Below, one piece after another: positions 31,383 to 43,789 of a DNA stretch of 64,000 bases. Under the pieces are notes generated by a model. The model saw only the letters and a program-made list of their open reading frames with translations. It was not told the DNA's origin and did not search any database. Source of the stretch: Taudactylus pleione (Eukaryota > Chordata > Amphibia > Anura > Myobatrachidae); assembly GCA_031769625.1 (NCBI GenBank), contig JAUIMM010000534.1:7032001-7096000 (forward strand), written 5' to 3'. A program made the position numbers and the translations under genes. Within the stretch, counting starts at the first letter, position 1. Every line of letters begins with the position of its first letter.

Positions 31383-31532
31383 GGGGCAGATGTATCTAGC
31401 CTTCTAAAGGGTGGAGAAGTTGCTTATAGTAACCAATCAGCTTCTACCTATTGTCTTATAGATTGTACTTGATAAATGCTAGAGAGTGGTTGCTATGGGA
31501 AGCTTCTCTCCTAAGGTTTGATACATTTCCCC
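31383..31532. mobile_element. Foldback MITE with TAT target duplication
   Basis: Left end GGGGCAGATGTATCTAGCC pairs with GGTTTGATACATTTCCCC at the right. TAT lies at 31380-31382 and 31533-31535. Arms include 'gtaaccaatcagcttctacc' and 'gtggttgctatgggaagc'. Confidence 0.8.
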
Positions 31533-31806
31533 TATTTTCAACGTTTCAACTGTTGTATCTATGATCAGTAACATTAGGATAGTGTGAGGTAAACCCTATT
31601 GCCGTTTGTAGGTTTTTGTTTTCACTTTGCCTAATACGTCATAGGGCTACTGCTGGAGATAACACTGCATGGGTGAGATTACTAGATTACTCTATTGTCA
31701 TTCTTTATTTTCTCTTTATCCATCTGTACCCATCATTAAATCAGAGGGGGATACAACAACCAGTGGCTAATCTTATAATTACAATTCTCACTGCAGCATT
31801 GAGTAT

Positions 31807-31875
<69 letters not shown>
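31807..31875. repeat. (GATA)n microsatellite
   Basis: About 17 uninterrupted GATA units. GATA runs are common in vertebrate DNA; no function is implied here. Confidence 0.98.
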
Positions 31876-31977
31876 AGGCATACATGCTATACTACCATTG
31901 CAACATTTTGGTTCTGTTCTGCTGAACCCACTGACCAAAGTTCACAAAAACACATAAAACATTTGGTTTCACACAGG

Positions 31978-32254
31978 CAGAGCCGTAACTAGACTTTTTG
32001 GTGCCCTGTGCTAGAAAGAGCATTGACGACCCCCTATTTTTCAAATGGGGACAAAACACACCCGAAAAAGGGGCCTGCCTCATGGGGAAGGGCCAGGGAA
32101 ATGATGGGGAGGCCAGGAGATGCTGGGGATAAAATAAGAGGAAGCTACAAATGAAAATGATTATAAACAGAAAATTTAAAGGCTCGAACAGCGCCCCCTG
32201 CCCTGCGGTGCCCTGTACGGTGGCACAGGTTGCACTACACTAGTTACGGCCCTG
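31978..32254. mobile_element. 277-bp hAT element (GTAACTAG ends)
   Basis: Termini CAGAGCCGTAACTAG and CTAGTTACGGCCCTG are nearly perfect inverted repeats. An exact 8-bp duplication, cacacagg, lies at 31970-31977 and 32255-32262. Sub-terminal 'ggtgccctgtgctagaaag' and 'gcggtgccctgtacggtgg' are direct relatives. No coding capacity. Confidence 0.92.
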
Positions 32255-32476
32255 CACACAGGTTATAAATCCAAATGTTATTGCTTGTGTCTTCAGCTTT
32301 TGCGCACCTCCTGCACATTGTAGAAATGTGCCACACTTTATTCTAGCAGTCTTATATTATCTCCTCCAACACAATGGGGCAACGTTCTATTGTGCATTTA
32401 CAATGCAGGATCAAGGAATGACTATAGAAATGAGGAAACTGCATTTGCCTAGGTATTTGAAGGCCCCTTAAAAAAG

Positions 32477-32479
<3 letters not shown>

Positions 32480-32546
<67 letters not shown>
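32480..32546. repeat. Compound (TA)n(CA)n microsatellite
   Basis: TA units (32480-32510) pass directly into CA units (32511-32546). Confidence 0.97.
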
Positions 32547-32547
<1 letters not shown>

Positions 32548-32570
32548 TATATACATACACACACATTAGC

Positions 32571-32865
32571 ACACATTAGACGATATGTCGTCCGATCTGG
32601 TGGATCGTATGATATATCGGGCACATCGGCGAGTGTGTACCTGCTATGTCGCTGACTATGTGCGCTCCCGTGCATAGTCAGCGACATCGCCGGACAGGCA
32701 ATATCGTCAGCGGGGGCCATGCTGCCGAATGTAACATTGCCGCCGCTGTTGCTCTGGCACTGCCGACATCGCCAAGTGTATATGCATTAGATGATGCCGG
32801 CACCTCTGCCAGGTCCCGCCGCATGAGACATCGGTCAGGGTAAACATTGTTAAGTGTACCCAGCT
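32571..32865. mobile_element. MITE with 'gtgtacccagct' end
   Basis: The right end AAGTGTACCCAGCT is followed by TTA. The left end is a variant 'acacattagacgatatgtcg'. The centre pairs 'tcgctgactatgtgcgctccc' with 'gtgcatagtcagcga'. It belongs to the same group as 44814-45188. The left boundary is blurred by the CA repeat. Confidence 0.55.
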
Positions 32866-32868
32866 TTA

Positions 32869-32959
32869 CACATGTAACTCTGCCAAGGAAGATGGGCCCC
32901 CCTCAGCTCTGGGCCCCATAGCAGCTGCACCCCTTGTACCTATGATTGTTATGCCCATG
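32869..32959. mobile_element. hAT 3' end fragment
   Basis: Matches the last ~93 bp of 12308-12776 ('aaggaagatgggcc', 'tctgggccccatagcagctg', 'tacctatg.ttgttatgcccatg'). Only this end is present. Confidence 0.6.
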
Positions 32960-33404
32960 GGTGTGAGTCTTCCAGATGCAGACCCAGGCTAACATAAAAA
33001 AACGTTCAGACTATAATACACAACCACAAAACATTAATGAATTAAAGGAAAACTATATTAGGGAGGATAGGATTATAATAAATAGAGGAGCCGGGTAGAT
33101 ACTTTTGTGTGCCAGAACAAATACTGTATAACCAAAAGGTTTTATTTCTTTTCAATGAGCGCTTGTCATAACAGGCTGAACCGGAGCAGTGAGCATTGTG
33201 CATGTGACCTGTAGTCAATGAGTAGTCAACTGTCGCTGCATTCATCTATAAAGGTAGTTTTAAAATAGTTTGTACCCCCTATTATGTGCAATGGGTTCAG
33301 TACACACTGCAATATATGGGCAGTGCCCTCTTACCTCTCTGTATGTCTGTCTGTCTGTTATTATTACCCAGTCTGTTTGGTACCACTTGTAAAGCGCAAT
33401 GGAA

Positions 33405-33565
33405 TATGCTTGCGCTAGGCACCCCCCCGGGGAGGTTAGGGTTAGGCACCACTAAGGGAGGGTTAGGGGGGGAGAGGGGAGGGTTAGGGTACTTACCAGC
33501 CCTAGTCGGGAACTTCACTATTCGGGCTCCCGACGTCAATATTTGGTCCGCCGGTAATAGATGAA
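33405..33565. mobile_element. Element with degenerate TTAGGG-like interior
   Basis: 'ggaggttagggttaggcacc', 'ggagggttagggggggagag' and 'gggagggttagggtacttac' are followed by 'agtcgggaacttcactattcgggctcccgacgtc'. The last part nearly repeats 50372-50410. The left part is shorter than in the 49940-50470 copy. Confidence 0.55.
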
Positions 33566-33725
33566 TCGGCAATACATGCCGATTCCTTTCATGGCATGAC
33601 AGAGCTTCTGGTTTCAACAGAAACAATTTTACAGTGTTTCAGCTACAACTATCATTGATTCACTGTCATGAAAAGAAGCTGTAGATATGAGGGATAACAG
33701 TTGATTCTCTGAGGGGTAAATAAAT

Positions 33726-34016
33726 ACCCCTTTCATATCGCAATGGCGGGTCGCAACCGGGATTTGTGCACGCGTCGAGATCGGTTGCGACCCACCTGAG
33801 ACCCCTTTCAGTCTGGCAGTCCGACCCAGCACTAATGATGTCACCGCTGCTGAGCCGTCGCTTTGAGATGAGATCATCTCTAAGCGCCAGCTCTCCCTAT
33901 GCAGTGAACGGGACCGGGGTTATTTCAACTGGGCCCCTTCCCACTGCACTGTAACCCGGGTTGCTGCGCATTCATGTGCAATAACCCGGGTTATCTTATG
34001 GCAGTGTGAAAGGGGT
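33726..34016. mobile_element. MITE with ACCCCTTTCA ends
   Basis: Left end ACCCCTTTCATATCGC and right end GCAGTGTGAAAGGGGT are inverted. The interior holds 'ggcgggtcgcaaccggg' facing 'cggttgcgacccacc', and 'gtaacccgggttgctg' with 'aataacccgggttatc'. A relative is at 34725-35110. The target duplication is uncertain. Confidence 0.65.
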
Positions 34017-34724
34017 GTTACTAAAGGTCAATTTTAACCTAACTCCACCAACATCGATGTTATGTTTATGGGGCTAAATCACACATTTACTAACACTTAA
34101 ATACCAATAGTAAAAAATCGATGTTAGTAAATGTGTTCTGTGAGGCCATAGCTTGCTGCCTGAAGCGAAATAAACCCTCACATGTATATTTGTAGTTTCC
34201 TGGCTGTGTCAGGCATGTAATACAGGCTGTTGTAATCCGCATTTATTCAGGAAGCATAGAAATACACAGTAGCAGTAAGCTTGGGCCCCCTGCTAAGTGG
34301 CAGCTAAGCACCACTACCATAAACCGGGCCTTTTATATGTTAGGAAAATGTTTTGATTGATTCACACCTTTGAATCCATATAATTATTAGATGATTTTGT
34401 AATGACTGTAATATTAGTAGAAGGCGATGCCAGGGTGTAGTGCTGAATGATCAATCAGTCTCAAGTCATGAACTGTTCTAGAATATTAATTGTTCTTTAT
34501 TCAGCTCACTATTCAAAATAATGATGCAATAATTAACACAAGAACAAACCATATGAGCTCAGCCTTATCCGTATACAGTATCTCTCCCTTATGTTTGTGT
34601 ATATTAATGATTTTTAGTAACTATTCGATGACTTTATTTCACACTTTGTAGTTGCTTCCATGCTGCTGCATTTGTTATATCTTCCTCATGTCACTCAGTG
34701 TATTCCATCAAATCCTTTAATACC
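34017..34724. other. Mostly unassigned; short MITE-like stretch at start
   Basis: The first ~130 bases ('gttactaaaggtcaatttta...aaaaatcgatgttagtaaatg') resemble a 'tttactaa' MITE such as 52499-52723, without clear ends. The rest shows nothing recognisable. Confidence 0.4.
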
Positions 34725-35110
34725 TCTTTTATACCAAAGTTCAGGGTCTGACCCAGGGTATATTACAGCGTTCCAATCTGGATCAGACCCGGAACTTGCC
34801 CCTTTCATACTGAGGCGCCGACCCAGGATATTCCAGAGGCGGCGCCGTTCACACCGGAGCCGGGTCTGCAGTGACCCAGCTCATCTGGTGTTGCAGTGGA
34901 CGCTTGGAGAGATGTGATCTCCAAGCACCACTGAAGCCGGCCAATCGTGCGGCATTCGGCACGATCCGGGTCATTATGACCCAGATCGTGCCGTTTACAA
35001 AGCAGGGTGGCATGGGAGCGACCCGTGGCCATCCTGCAAAGTACCTGAGGTGGATCCTCCTGGGTCCCTGGACCCGGGTGGATCCATTTACACAGACAAA
35101 AATCTCACGT
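34725..35110. mobile_element. MITE related to 33726-34016
   Basis: Starts 'cttttataccaaagttcaggg' and has 'tgcccctttcatactgaggcg' and repeated 'gacccagg' / 'cctgggtc' motifs. The centre 'gcacgatccgggtcattatgacccagatcgtgc' is a near-perfect palindrome. Outer ends are not firm. Confidence 0.45.
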
Positions 35111-35171
35111 TAATGCGTCAACCCGGCTACCTGGAATACTGGCGCTGGCATTTCATGTAGCCTCTGTGTGA

Positions 35172-36016
35172 GCCCGTATTCAATTTGGAGCGAAAAGCCG
35201 ATGACGTCATTTCGCCAGGCAGAAAAGTAACGCCGTATTCAATTTGAAAGACTTTCCTAGGCGGAAAGTCAATGCAATGTAATAGGCAAAAAAGATTCGC
35301 CTATGAATAGCAGGCGGAAAAAAGTGCAGAATTGGAGTTTTGGGATGCAACATTGTGGGAACCCCCTTGCAGCCTTCAGGCAGTCCCCCAAAAAGTAAAC
35401 TATTAAAAAAAATTTTAAAAAGACTTAAGGACACCCAAAAAAATCACTTTGAATTTGGGGGCAAAAAAAAAAGTTGGGGGACAAAGATAAAAACTTGCGA
35501 ACTTGACTCTGGGGGGTCCACAAGTATGTCCCAGCTTTTTTTAATTGCAGGGGCTTGCGGAAGGTGGGATTTTTCACGTTTTTTAAAACTTAACTTTAGC
35601 AACTTTAACATATGCTGGCCCCCATTTTCAAGCACCCCAAATTTGCTGGGATAAGTTATTTTCTGCAAGAAAACCTCTTGAATACTATTCTTCACCACTT
35701 ATACAAAAACACAATTTAGCAGCTATTGAGCCCGTTTAAAATCACCAAATACCTTAAGCAAGCCAAATCGGGGGGTACCATAGCTAACCCCCATGTCAGA
35801 GCATCTTTTGGGGGGTGTCAGGCTGATTTCCCCAAATCTGACAGTACTTTCCGCTTGTTTAAGTTTCGCCGGGTCCCGTTTTCGCCTACTTTCAAATTGA
35901 ATACGGCGATACGCGGTCACGCGCACGATACCTTTCCGTCTGCAAAACAGGCGAAGTAGGTGAAAAGTCCGGGAGGCGAAAAAGTATCGCGTCTCGGCTC
36001 AAATTGAATACGGACC
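35172..36016 (+). mobile_element. 845-bp TIR element ('gtattcaatttg' family)
   Basis: Ends AGCCCGTATTCAATTTGGAG and CTCAAATTGAATACGGACC are inverted. TTA follows the right end, but the left flank is no longer TTA. The interior repeats the terminal phrase at 35231 ('gccgtattcaatttgaaag') and 35892 ('caaattgaatacggcg'), so the ends look duplicated inward. It matches 23088-23628 in reverse orientation and, less closely, 20562-21397. Confidence 0.75.
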
Positions 36017-37301
36017 TTATTCGCTAATCTGGATAAAATTGCAATGGAAAGAGGACTGACACGAGTGCCCCACACCAATCCTCGTGCCCCGCATTATATG
36101 CTTAATCTGTGACTTTACAGCAATTCCTTTACGACATAAATAGTTATGCTAAGTACCTAGCATACTATAGGCGAATACGTGTGTGGGTACAATCCAGATA
36201 AAACACAAAATTTGATCAAAAGTACAAAATTACTCTCTTCCCGTGGCAGAACATTGCTAGGTGTATGAGGACACTTTGTATGTCATAAATACTTTTATAT
36301 AGTTCTATGTGAGGAGAATGAATTAATTGCAAGATAAGAAATCTGTGTGTATAACATCTGCACAGTTTTTATCTAGACTCGTAAATCTATCTACAGGAAA
36401 GAAGTATTCATTGATTGAGAGCACTGAATGTATTTTATCTTGTGTTTGTGACATTTTCTCTATATCCGAATACTATAAAATAAGCTGATGTTCATTTAAG
36501 AATGCAAATTATTTATATATTATTGCCTGCACAGCAGTACACATTCATAACATCTATTGTTACTGCTACTATTATTAGCTATAAAAAGTTTCAGCCAATA
36601 ACTAAAAGTTCTCAGAAAGAGTAAGATACAAAAGAGCTGGTGTGATTAATAAATAAATACATATAATTAAAACTATGCCAAATAAAAATACATTTGCAAA
36701 GTAGACATACTGTACATTAGATAGTTGTAATACATTAACCTTTACATATAATTTGTAACTGTGTAATAATTACAGACTTGCAGGTCAGCTGAAGATTCTG
36801 CAGTGGAAAAACAACCTATACAGGTATTGTAATTCTGCCAAATTAAAATGCCTGGTTAGTTAGTGAGGCAAACACATATGTTCTCATAAAGAAAGATCTT
36901 GATTACAGATAGGTATGGGTATTGTTAAAGCTTTATGCCTCATGAAGGTAGCACTTTAAATTCCATCCCAATGCTGGAGCTATTTTGGCATTGGGTGTTA
37001 GCAAATAATACGAGCTCAGCTGTGACGCAGGCTGGGAGGGGCTGACAGACAGACACACACAGCTCTTTTCATAGGTGGCATGCATCACCGTGTACACGTT
37101 TCTAACAGAGTCACTCTGAATACTTAGGTAGGACCATGGCAGACTTTCTAGGGAAGGTCCCTTGTCAATACAGACAAACAAAATAGGCTATTTGTAGCCA
37201 CATCCATGCTATAGTCAGACAGTAATCTATCAGATAGCTCCAGATCCACTTTAGCTAGGAATGTGCAGATAAATTAAGATTAAGAACATACAATTTTGGC
37301 A
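36017..37301. other. Unassigned AT-rich sequence
   Basis: No open frame of note, no paired termini and no tandem array. Confidence 0.5.
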
Positions 37302-37564
37302 TAGTGCTGGATTAAAGTTTGTGGGGCAAATAACTTTTGGGGGCCCCGGCCAATGAAATTGTCAATATGATGTGCTGGCGATGTTATTAGAAAGAGTAAT
37401 GTCTATTTACTGCCAGCACCACAAATGTGTTAGACACACTGTAGTGCCTCCAGTTTACATTAAGCCACAGAAACCCCAGTTCACATTATGCCACAGTGGC
37501 CCCGCTCCCACCCAGCACACACACCGATGACCACCCCGGGTGCCCTGTTGCTAATCCAGCACTG
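37302..37564. mobile_element. hAT-like element (CAGTGCTGGATTA ends)
   Basis: Left end TAGTGCTGGATTAAAG and right end GCTAATCCAGCACTG are inverted. Sub-terminal 'tggggcaaataacttttgggggccccgg' is typical of short hAT elements with this tip. Flanking 8-mers do not match, so superfamily is inferred from the tips only. Confidence 0.5.
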
Positions 37565-37885
37565 TAAAAAAAATATGCCTACTTATGTTTGCTTTATATT
37601 ATGTTTCTTGAAATCTAAGATAGTATTATGTATTTTCTATAAGATCGTACACTTGCAGATCACATAAGTAAATTTGTTTTTACATATTTCAAAATGTATT
37701 TATATAGAAAAAACATATTCCAAACTGTTATACATGAAGGGTAATAAACTGTATACCATGAAAGCAGGGCGTTGCTTTCATAACAATTACTTATACAACC
37801 TGACTTTGTGGACTTTTTTTTAAATGGTATTTGATTAGTGTCAGAGCACCTTTTGTTATAATTTTTCATGCATGTCTCCCAACTC

Positions 37886-37975
37886 AGTGGTGTATCTATA
37901 ATAGGTGCAGCATGTGTGGTACACTCAGTCAATGGGTCTAGGGGGACCCAGACCACACACCCTGCACCCAGAACA
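37886..37975 (+). mobile_element. hAT fragment (CAGGGGC family, 5' end)
   Basis: CAGTGGTGTATCTATAATAGG then 'ggtgcagcatgtgtggtacac' and 'ccacacaccctgcaccca' match the first ~90 bp of 22100-22465. The remainder is absent. Confidence 0.5.
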
Positions 37976-40148
37976 GACTGTCACTGTCACATGACCCTCC
38001 CATACCTGTTGCCTGAGGCATTATATTTTCTGGAATGTCTTCGGAAAGATGGTGTTGGCACAGGATAATATACGACAATGCAGCCATTGTCTTTGGCATA
38101 CCTCACAAACGGGGCCAGCACTCCCCTGTTTACTGAAACACGCCCACTCCCCGCCCACAAACAGCTCTATTGTATCAATCACACAATGAGCCAGGTCACA
38201 CTGCGGCTCCGGCTCAAAAAATCAAACATCAGGCAATTGCGACCGTAACCAAATAGCGTCCATCTCTAAGTCTGCCCCAGAGAGATGGTGCCATTAGCAG
38301 TAGGCTTAGTGGGGAGAGCTGCACATGATCCACCCTCCGTCCCAAATTTACCAGTTTTCAGGCCCCAAAAGGAGCAGAGATTTGGCCAATAGTGGGCGTT
38401 TCTGGGTATACAGGCATGAAGTTTCAATGGATCAGTCAGAATTTGGGTATACTGTATACTGTGTCAGGCTTGTTTTGTCCCAAATTTGTGTGTCTTATTT
38501 ATGAGATGTATGCCTGATTTCCTGCTCATCCACGTCTAACCAGTTTACTATCAGTTAGCGATAAGACTTCCAGCAGTCAATCAGGGAATCGGAGTGCTCA
38601 CAGCAGCACACAATATTTTGGGAGATGACAGTACTCAGATTGTTAATGACTAAAGAGATGTATGTTAGAGAATCAGTTTTATAATGTTATGGGGAGGGGT
38701 ATGGAGGCAAACAAAAAGCCACAGATGTCAATGGCAGGGGAGGCGCACATGGAAATGAGTGCTGGGAGCCTCTCACCCCCTACTCACTGTAACTCTCCCC
38801 TCACTACACTAAGCTTCAGTGTCCACTGTTTCTCCTACCTGCATCACTGTGTCTACTCTTGCTGCTGCTGACTGAGCTGAGCGCCGATCTCTAAACACTG
38901 CATTGCACTTCCTGGTCACATGACACATCCAAGGTGTCCATCAATGCCTAAGGCACGCCCCCCATTCTCAGAGGCATGCCTCTATTAGCGCTCTTTTTGT
39001 GCAACTTACTGCCCGTGGTCTTGCCTCGCCCCCAGCTCTGCAAGCAGTGTCTGACTATACCGAAGTGAGGCTGAGCTGTTGCTGCCTCATCTCTCTTCCC
39101 CCTGCAGTCCCAGGGAGCTCCACAAAGTTGGCAAGTGTTAACTACAAAAATGATTACAGTAAACAAAGAAGATGTATATAAGTTATAAATATCTCCTTCG
39201 TATTATTCTAATAATTTTTATATCAAATCTCAGGAGTACGACCAGGGAGGCTCTGCCTACCCTGACTGCATGTCCCTAGTACAGTACCACGTCTCAGTAC
39301 TGTCACTTATTCCTAGTGATTTGATAGGCTGAATAGTCTATTCAATAACTTAAAAAAATAAAGGGTACAAATATATTTACAATAACAACTAAATAGTGTA
39401 TACCTGTGAGTAAAACGAAACAAGAGATTGTAAAAAATTTATTTCTAAATACTGTATATCTTTTTAATTCCTAAGTAAATAGTGTAAAGTCCATAAAAAC
39501 TAGTAGGTAATGTAATGGCAAAAAAGACAAAGGATTTTATAGTATTAATAGTGCATAATCACTTCCTGTGCTAATGGTACATTAGATTAGAAAACATGAG
39601 TCAGTGAATAGTTGCAATCTCTCTTTGGCATGCCTCATTCAGCCTAACAAATACGTTAGTTTAACGTCAGTTAAAAGCAATTATAGGACCTCGATATGAG
39701 CGTGTACATGCATATGTACCTGCTCCTAACAGCAATCTAAGAATCTGATTTACTGACCAACTTGACCTAAAGAGACTACTTATCATCAAGTGTGTGGGGG
39801 TGTGGCAGCACCACCTTGGCACGCAATAGTTCTTCCCCGATCCTTCCTATCAGAACCTTTTATACAAGTTACTCCACTGTTCTACCTATAGGTCTCTGCT
39901 GAATCCACTTTTACCAGCAGTGCTTAGCTCTTTCTGATGGGTCACAGAAAATGCAGATATTAATCAACATATAAACCTGAGATTACATTCTCACATATAC
40001 ATTCCATGATCATTTAGAGATGACCATTTTATTGGACATTATCACCAATCACAGAATGTCATTATGGACCTTGCATACAGTTGGACATTAGTTCTACATG
40101 TCTGCATTTTAAACAGAAAAATATTTGTTTGCAGATATGGATGTATTA
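37976..40148. other. Unassigned sequence, longest repeat-poor stretch
   Basis: No inverted termini, no tandem arrays and no convincing exon across about 2.2 kb. The phrase 'ggcaattgcgaccgtaaccaaatagcgtcc' (about 38233-38262) recalls the interior of the GGGCCTGATTCAG family but lacks ends. Confidence 0.45.
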
Positions 40149-40469
40149 CACTTGTGGTGGGTACACACTAGACAATATTTTGCCCGATCCGGCGAATCGG
40201 GCCGACACATCATCCACATCGGCCAGTGTGTGCCCACTATGAGTGATCATGTGTACTCCCGCAGGGTCGTTCATTGCATCAACAGATCAAGCCTAGATGC
40301 TGCTCGATCTGTCAATTTCATGAATGACTCCATGGTTGTGGACGCGGCTGGTGAATGACATCTCATGTAATATTTCACCAGATCGCGCAGTGTCAAACAA
40401 CCGCACGTTATGTCGTTCGTCGCATTGTGGGTCAGCTGGGTACACACATCGTGTAATGTGTACCTGACT
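40149..40469. mobile_element. MITE with 'gggtacacac' ends
   Basis: Left part 'cttgtggtgggtacacactagac' pairs loosely with 'aatgtgtacctgac', and TTA lies at 40146-40148 and 40470-40472. The interior has 'gatccggcgaatcgggcc'. An internal 'gctgggtacacacatcgtg' suggests a rearranged right end. Confidence 0.5.
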
Positions 40470-40873
40470 TTAGAGAGACGGAATGTGGGAGTGAAGTGGC
40501 CGGTTAATGTGCCCACCCTTAAATGAATTATGCACCAGAGATCATAGACTGAATTGGTTATGTACCGATAATGCATTTTATCAATGAAGATCATTAATAC
40601 AATGAAGTTTATTGAGATCCTGCATGGGGTCTAAATGAAACTAGCCAATCAGCGAGACAGTCTATGCTCTAACCAATCAGAGTAAAGCGATACAAAATAT
40701 AGTTTTTGGGGACATATTACTAAAAATGATAAATAGGGCTCTATAGTATATGCCATATTTCATGAAATACCCCTGCAAATCTAATATTGCAATTTTTTTA
40801 GTTTGGATGAAGAAGGGAAAAATGTGGGAGCACAAGTACTTATATAGACATCTCTATAATAGTAGACATAATT

Positions 40874-41442
40874 GGCCTGATGCAGATTTGGGCACAATTG
40901 CACCCCCAAAACATGGTGTAAGCTGTGTTCTCTAAAACAGTAGCAAATGTGTGCATACTATTAGTTGCAACCATCGCAGCTCTACACCATTAGCGCATGC
41001 ACCAGGTTTTAGGTCAGACGTACCTACACTCAGATACACTTACAGGTCACATGAAAAAATTTTAACATTTGTTTTGACAGTGAAAATCATTCTCTGTTAG
41101 GTCCGATTTAATAAAAAAAAAAAAAACCTGTATAATACGGCAAGTCTTCCTACAAAATCCTGTGATATATGAAATATCAATGAAGAAAGCACCTATCAGC
41201 TTCACAGTTGTAATCAGCCAATGAGAAGTGGCAAATGAGCATACACCCAATCCAGCATGAGTAACACAGTGACATAATGAATACCTGGTAACGATTCTGT
41301 CACTCTTTGTGATTGGTGGAAATGCTAGAGGGCAAAGTACAAATACATATAGATAATGAGGACTTGGCTTAGCCCTTATGCGTGTTGACGGATGCATCAG
41401 CTGATGTAAATGAGTAATGTATACCCAATTCTGCATCAGCCC
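40874..41442. mobile_element. Harbinger-like element (GGCCTGATGCAG ends)
   Basis: Left end GGCCTGATGCAGATTTGGGC and right end CCCAATTCTGCATCAGCCC are inverted over about 18 bp. The interior includes 'ttagcgcatgcaccagg'. Flanking trinucleotides (AAT or ATT, and TAC) do not match well. No protein is visible. Confidence 0.65.
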
Positions 41443-41542
41443 TACAGGATTGCAAAATAGCTACTAGAATTTGAGTCTAAAGCTAGTCCCATATGCTGTC
41501 ATATTACATTTTAGATTGGGCAGTTATATCTGACGTAACCCT

Positions 41543-41706
41543 GGGAGGGATTTATCAAAGCTTGGAGAGAGATAAAGTACTAACCAATCAGCTTCTAACT
41601 GTCATGTTACAGGTTGTGTTTGAAAAATGACAGTTAGGAGCTGATTGATTGGTACTTTCTATCTCTCCACTTTATCGCTCTTCAAGCTTTGATAAATCTC
41701 CTTCCC
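41543..41706. mobile_element. Foldback MITE ('gggatttatcaaagcttgg' type)
   Basis: Left half GGGAGGGATTTATCAAAGCT and right half AGCTTTGATAAATCTCCTTCCC are inverted, as are 'gagataaagtactaaccaat' and 'attgattggtactttctatc'. Confidence 0.8.
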
Positions 41707-41989
41707 TGTGTGCGCCCTAAAAACACCTTATAAATATCTGATCTTGATTATTAGACATGTAGCTCTATGCTGTCAGAAGATGACAACTATTTTCCTGTTT
41801 ATATGTTCATCATTTGACTATACTAGTTACAGGTCACTGTGGATCTAGGAAACCCTGTTACTGGCTATCTCTATCATCAAATGACTGTACCCGTATAGCA
41901 ATCACTACTGTGCGTCATTTACCATAATGAGCACATTGATGGGAGCCTCACCTTTTAGCTGCAGTTTTTAGGCAGTGATACAGATAATG

Positions 41990-42215
41990 GATGGAACGTC
42001 GACATGTTCATTATGTTGGCATTGAGCATGTTGAGCCAGATGAAATGTTGACAGTCCATTTTTGAGGTATCCCTAACGTCATCATCTTCATTATGGCAAA
42101 ATGTCACTTGTCGACATTCTGTACATGTATATATTTCCAGATGTCGGCATGTTAACTGTTGACATTCGGGTGGTGACACTAGGCATTTTGACATAGTGAA
42201 TGTCGACATACTGAC
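41990..42215. mobile_element. 'gtcgac' repeat-family fragment
   Basis: Repeated, opposing 'gtcgacat' and 'atgtcgaca' variants (for example 'aacgtcgacatgttcattatg', 'ttgtcgacattctgtacatg', 'aatgtcgacatactgac') resemble 4205-4610. Boundaries are not defined. Confidence 0.4.
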
Positions 42216-43332
42216 TGCACACAACTGATCAGACTAAATGCACATGTAGTTTTATATCTCTGAAATGCGCTCCCATTTTATACAGGAGAGCAGGGGCTGC
42301 ATCCCGACACTCTTCGTATGCATGACGGTGTTAATTACGCCGGTATGCATGAAGAGAAATGCAAAGGACAGCTCTATCTGTAAGAGCTATCTTTTGCGAG
42401 TGAGGGATTTCTGGGTCTGGGTCTCGCCATGGGGGGTGCTGGGAGGGATCCGATTGGATCCCTCCCAGGGGGGAAGCCGCGAATAGAAGCCTATAGGCTT
42501 CTATTGGGCAACACCATATAAAGATGGCGTTGCCCACCACATCCAAGCCCCAGTACAGCATTTTCGGGGGTTTGACCGCATTTCTCACATTGATGCATCC
42601 CGCCCCAGATGAGAGATGGACAGTCCCATAGAGCGTACAGAGCCCACGGGTGCTTTACAGGAGTAGATGTTGGAACAAGAATGTAGATTACAAAGTCACA
42701 GGATCAGAATTCAACTTTGCACATACGGAAATGGCCAAATTGAATGAGACATGGTGTCAGCAGCTTGTTACTGGGACCAGAAGATGACAGTACTGACGGG
42801 TCCATAGAGGCCATTGCACAAATTGACTTTCATCTACTGACATGGGCCTCAGTTCCAATGGTGTATATTCTGTTTCTTTGGTGTACATAGGGCCCTTACA
42901 AAATTTTGCTATAGGCCCATACATGCCTAGTTACAGCACAGATTGTATATTTTGTGGTTATATATGTATTGAGAAACAGGATAATTAGCTTGCACTACAG
43001 CTTCAGCAATTAACTTGAACTACTTGAACAGCAAATTCCAGTTCTTACACTTATCACTTAAACCTTCAGATTATCTTCATATTCACAATATATACAATGT
43101 TATACTTCTAAATAGGGTAGTGTCCTATAGTGTATTTCTCTGTGTATTTCTCTGTTTTATTTGCTGATCTCAATTATCATGGCTCATGCCCAGCTAACTA
43201 GTGATAATACGAGTTGAGTGAAATCACAGAAAAAGTTCCCGCAGATTGAGTTTCATGGGAGAACAGGTAATTTCACATAGGTGTTCTGGTGATACAATCA
43301 AGGTTCTCTGTTGCTTTGCCATTCCGTACAGT
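42216..43332. other. Unassigned sequence with one GC-rich inverted segment
   Basis: A GC-rich stretch holds the palindrome 'gggagggatccgattggatccctccc' (42440-42466) and the inverted pair 'aatagaagcctataggcttctatt'. At about 42898-42935 'cctagttacagcacag' could be an isolated hAT right end. No gene is evident. Confidence 0.4.
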
Positions 43333-43786
43333 GGGCCTGATTCATTATAGATTACTATTGCGATTGCAGCTGCTAGTATAGAGACTCCCAAAGCCAGCAT
43401 AGAGACGCCCACTACTGCTATCACACATCCGTAATACCTTGCAGTGCTGCATATACATCGGGAACATCGGTCCCTCATGCACAATTACAACAGGTCTGAC
43501 CTGTCTCAGAAATTGCTAACCTCATTGTACACAGTGAATACACAAGCTGCGTATGACGTTGCGGTGGCTAATTTATGCACGGCGTTCAAACGGACTGGCA
43601 CACCTGCGTTTCTCCGACCACTCCCCCATCACCACCCTCAAACGCTGACGTCCCGTGCCTTTGTCTGCACTGGCTTTGTATCTGCGTTGGTGAACGCAGA
43701 GCGATCGCAATGCTAACTCACGCATACGTACCATCGACCGATCTATGTACGAGGTTGCAATTGCGATCTGTAAATGAATCAGGACC
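43333..43786. mobile_element. 454-bp TIR element (GGGCCTGATTCAT ends)
   Basis: Left end GGGCCTGATTCATTATAG and right end TGTAAATGAATCAGGACC are inverted. AGT flanks both sides (43330-43332 and 43787-43789). Sub-terminal 'ctattgcgattgcagctgc' and 'ggttgcaattgcgatctg' also pair. The interior 'cacactggcacacctgcgtttctccgacca'-like stretch is shared in part with 46890-46930. Confidence 0.8.
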
Positions 43787-43789
43787 AGT

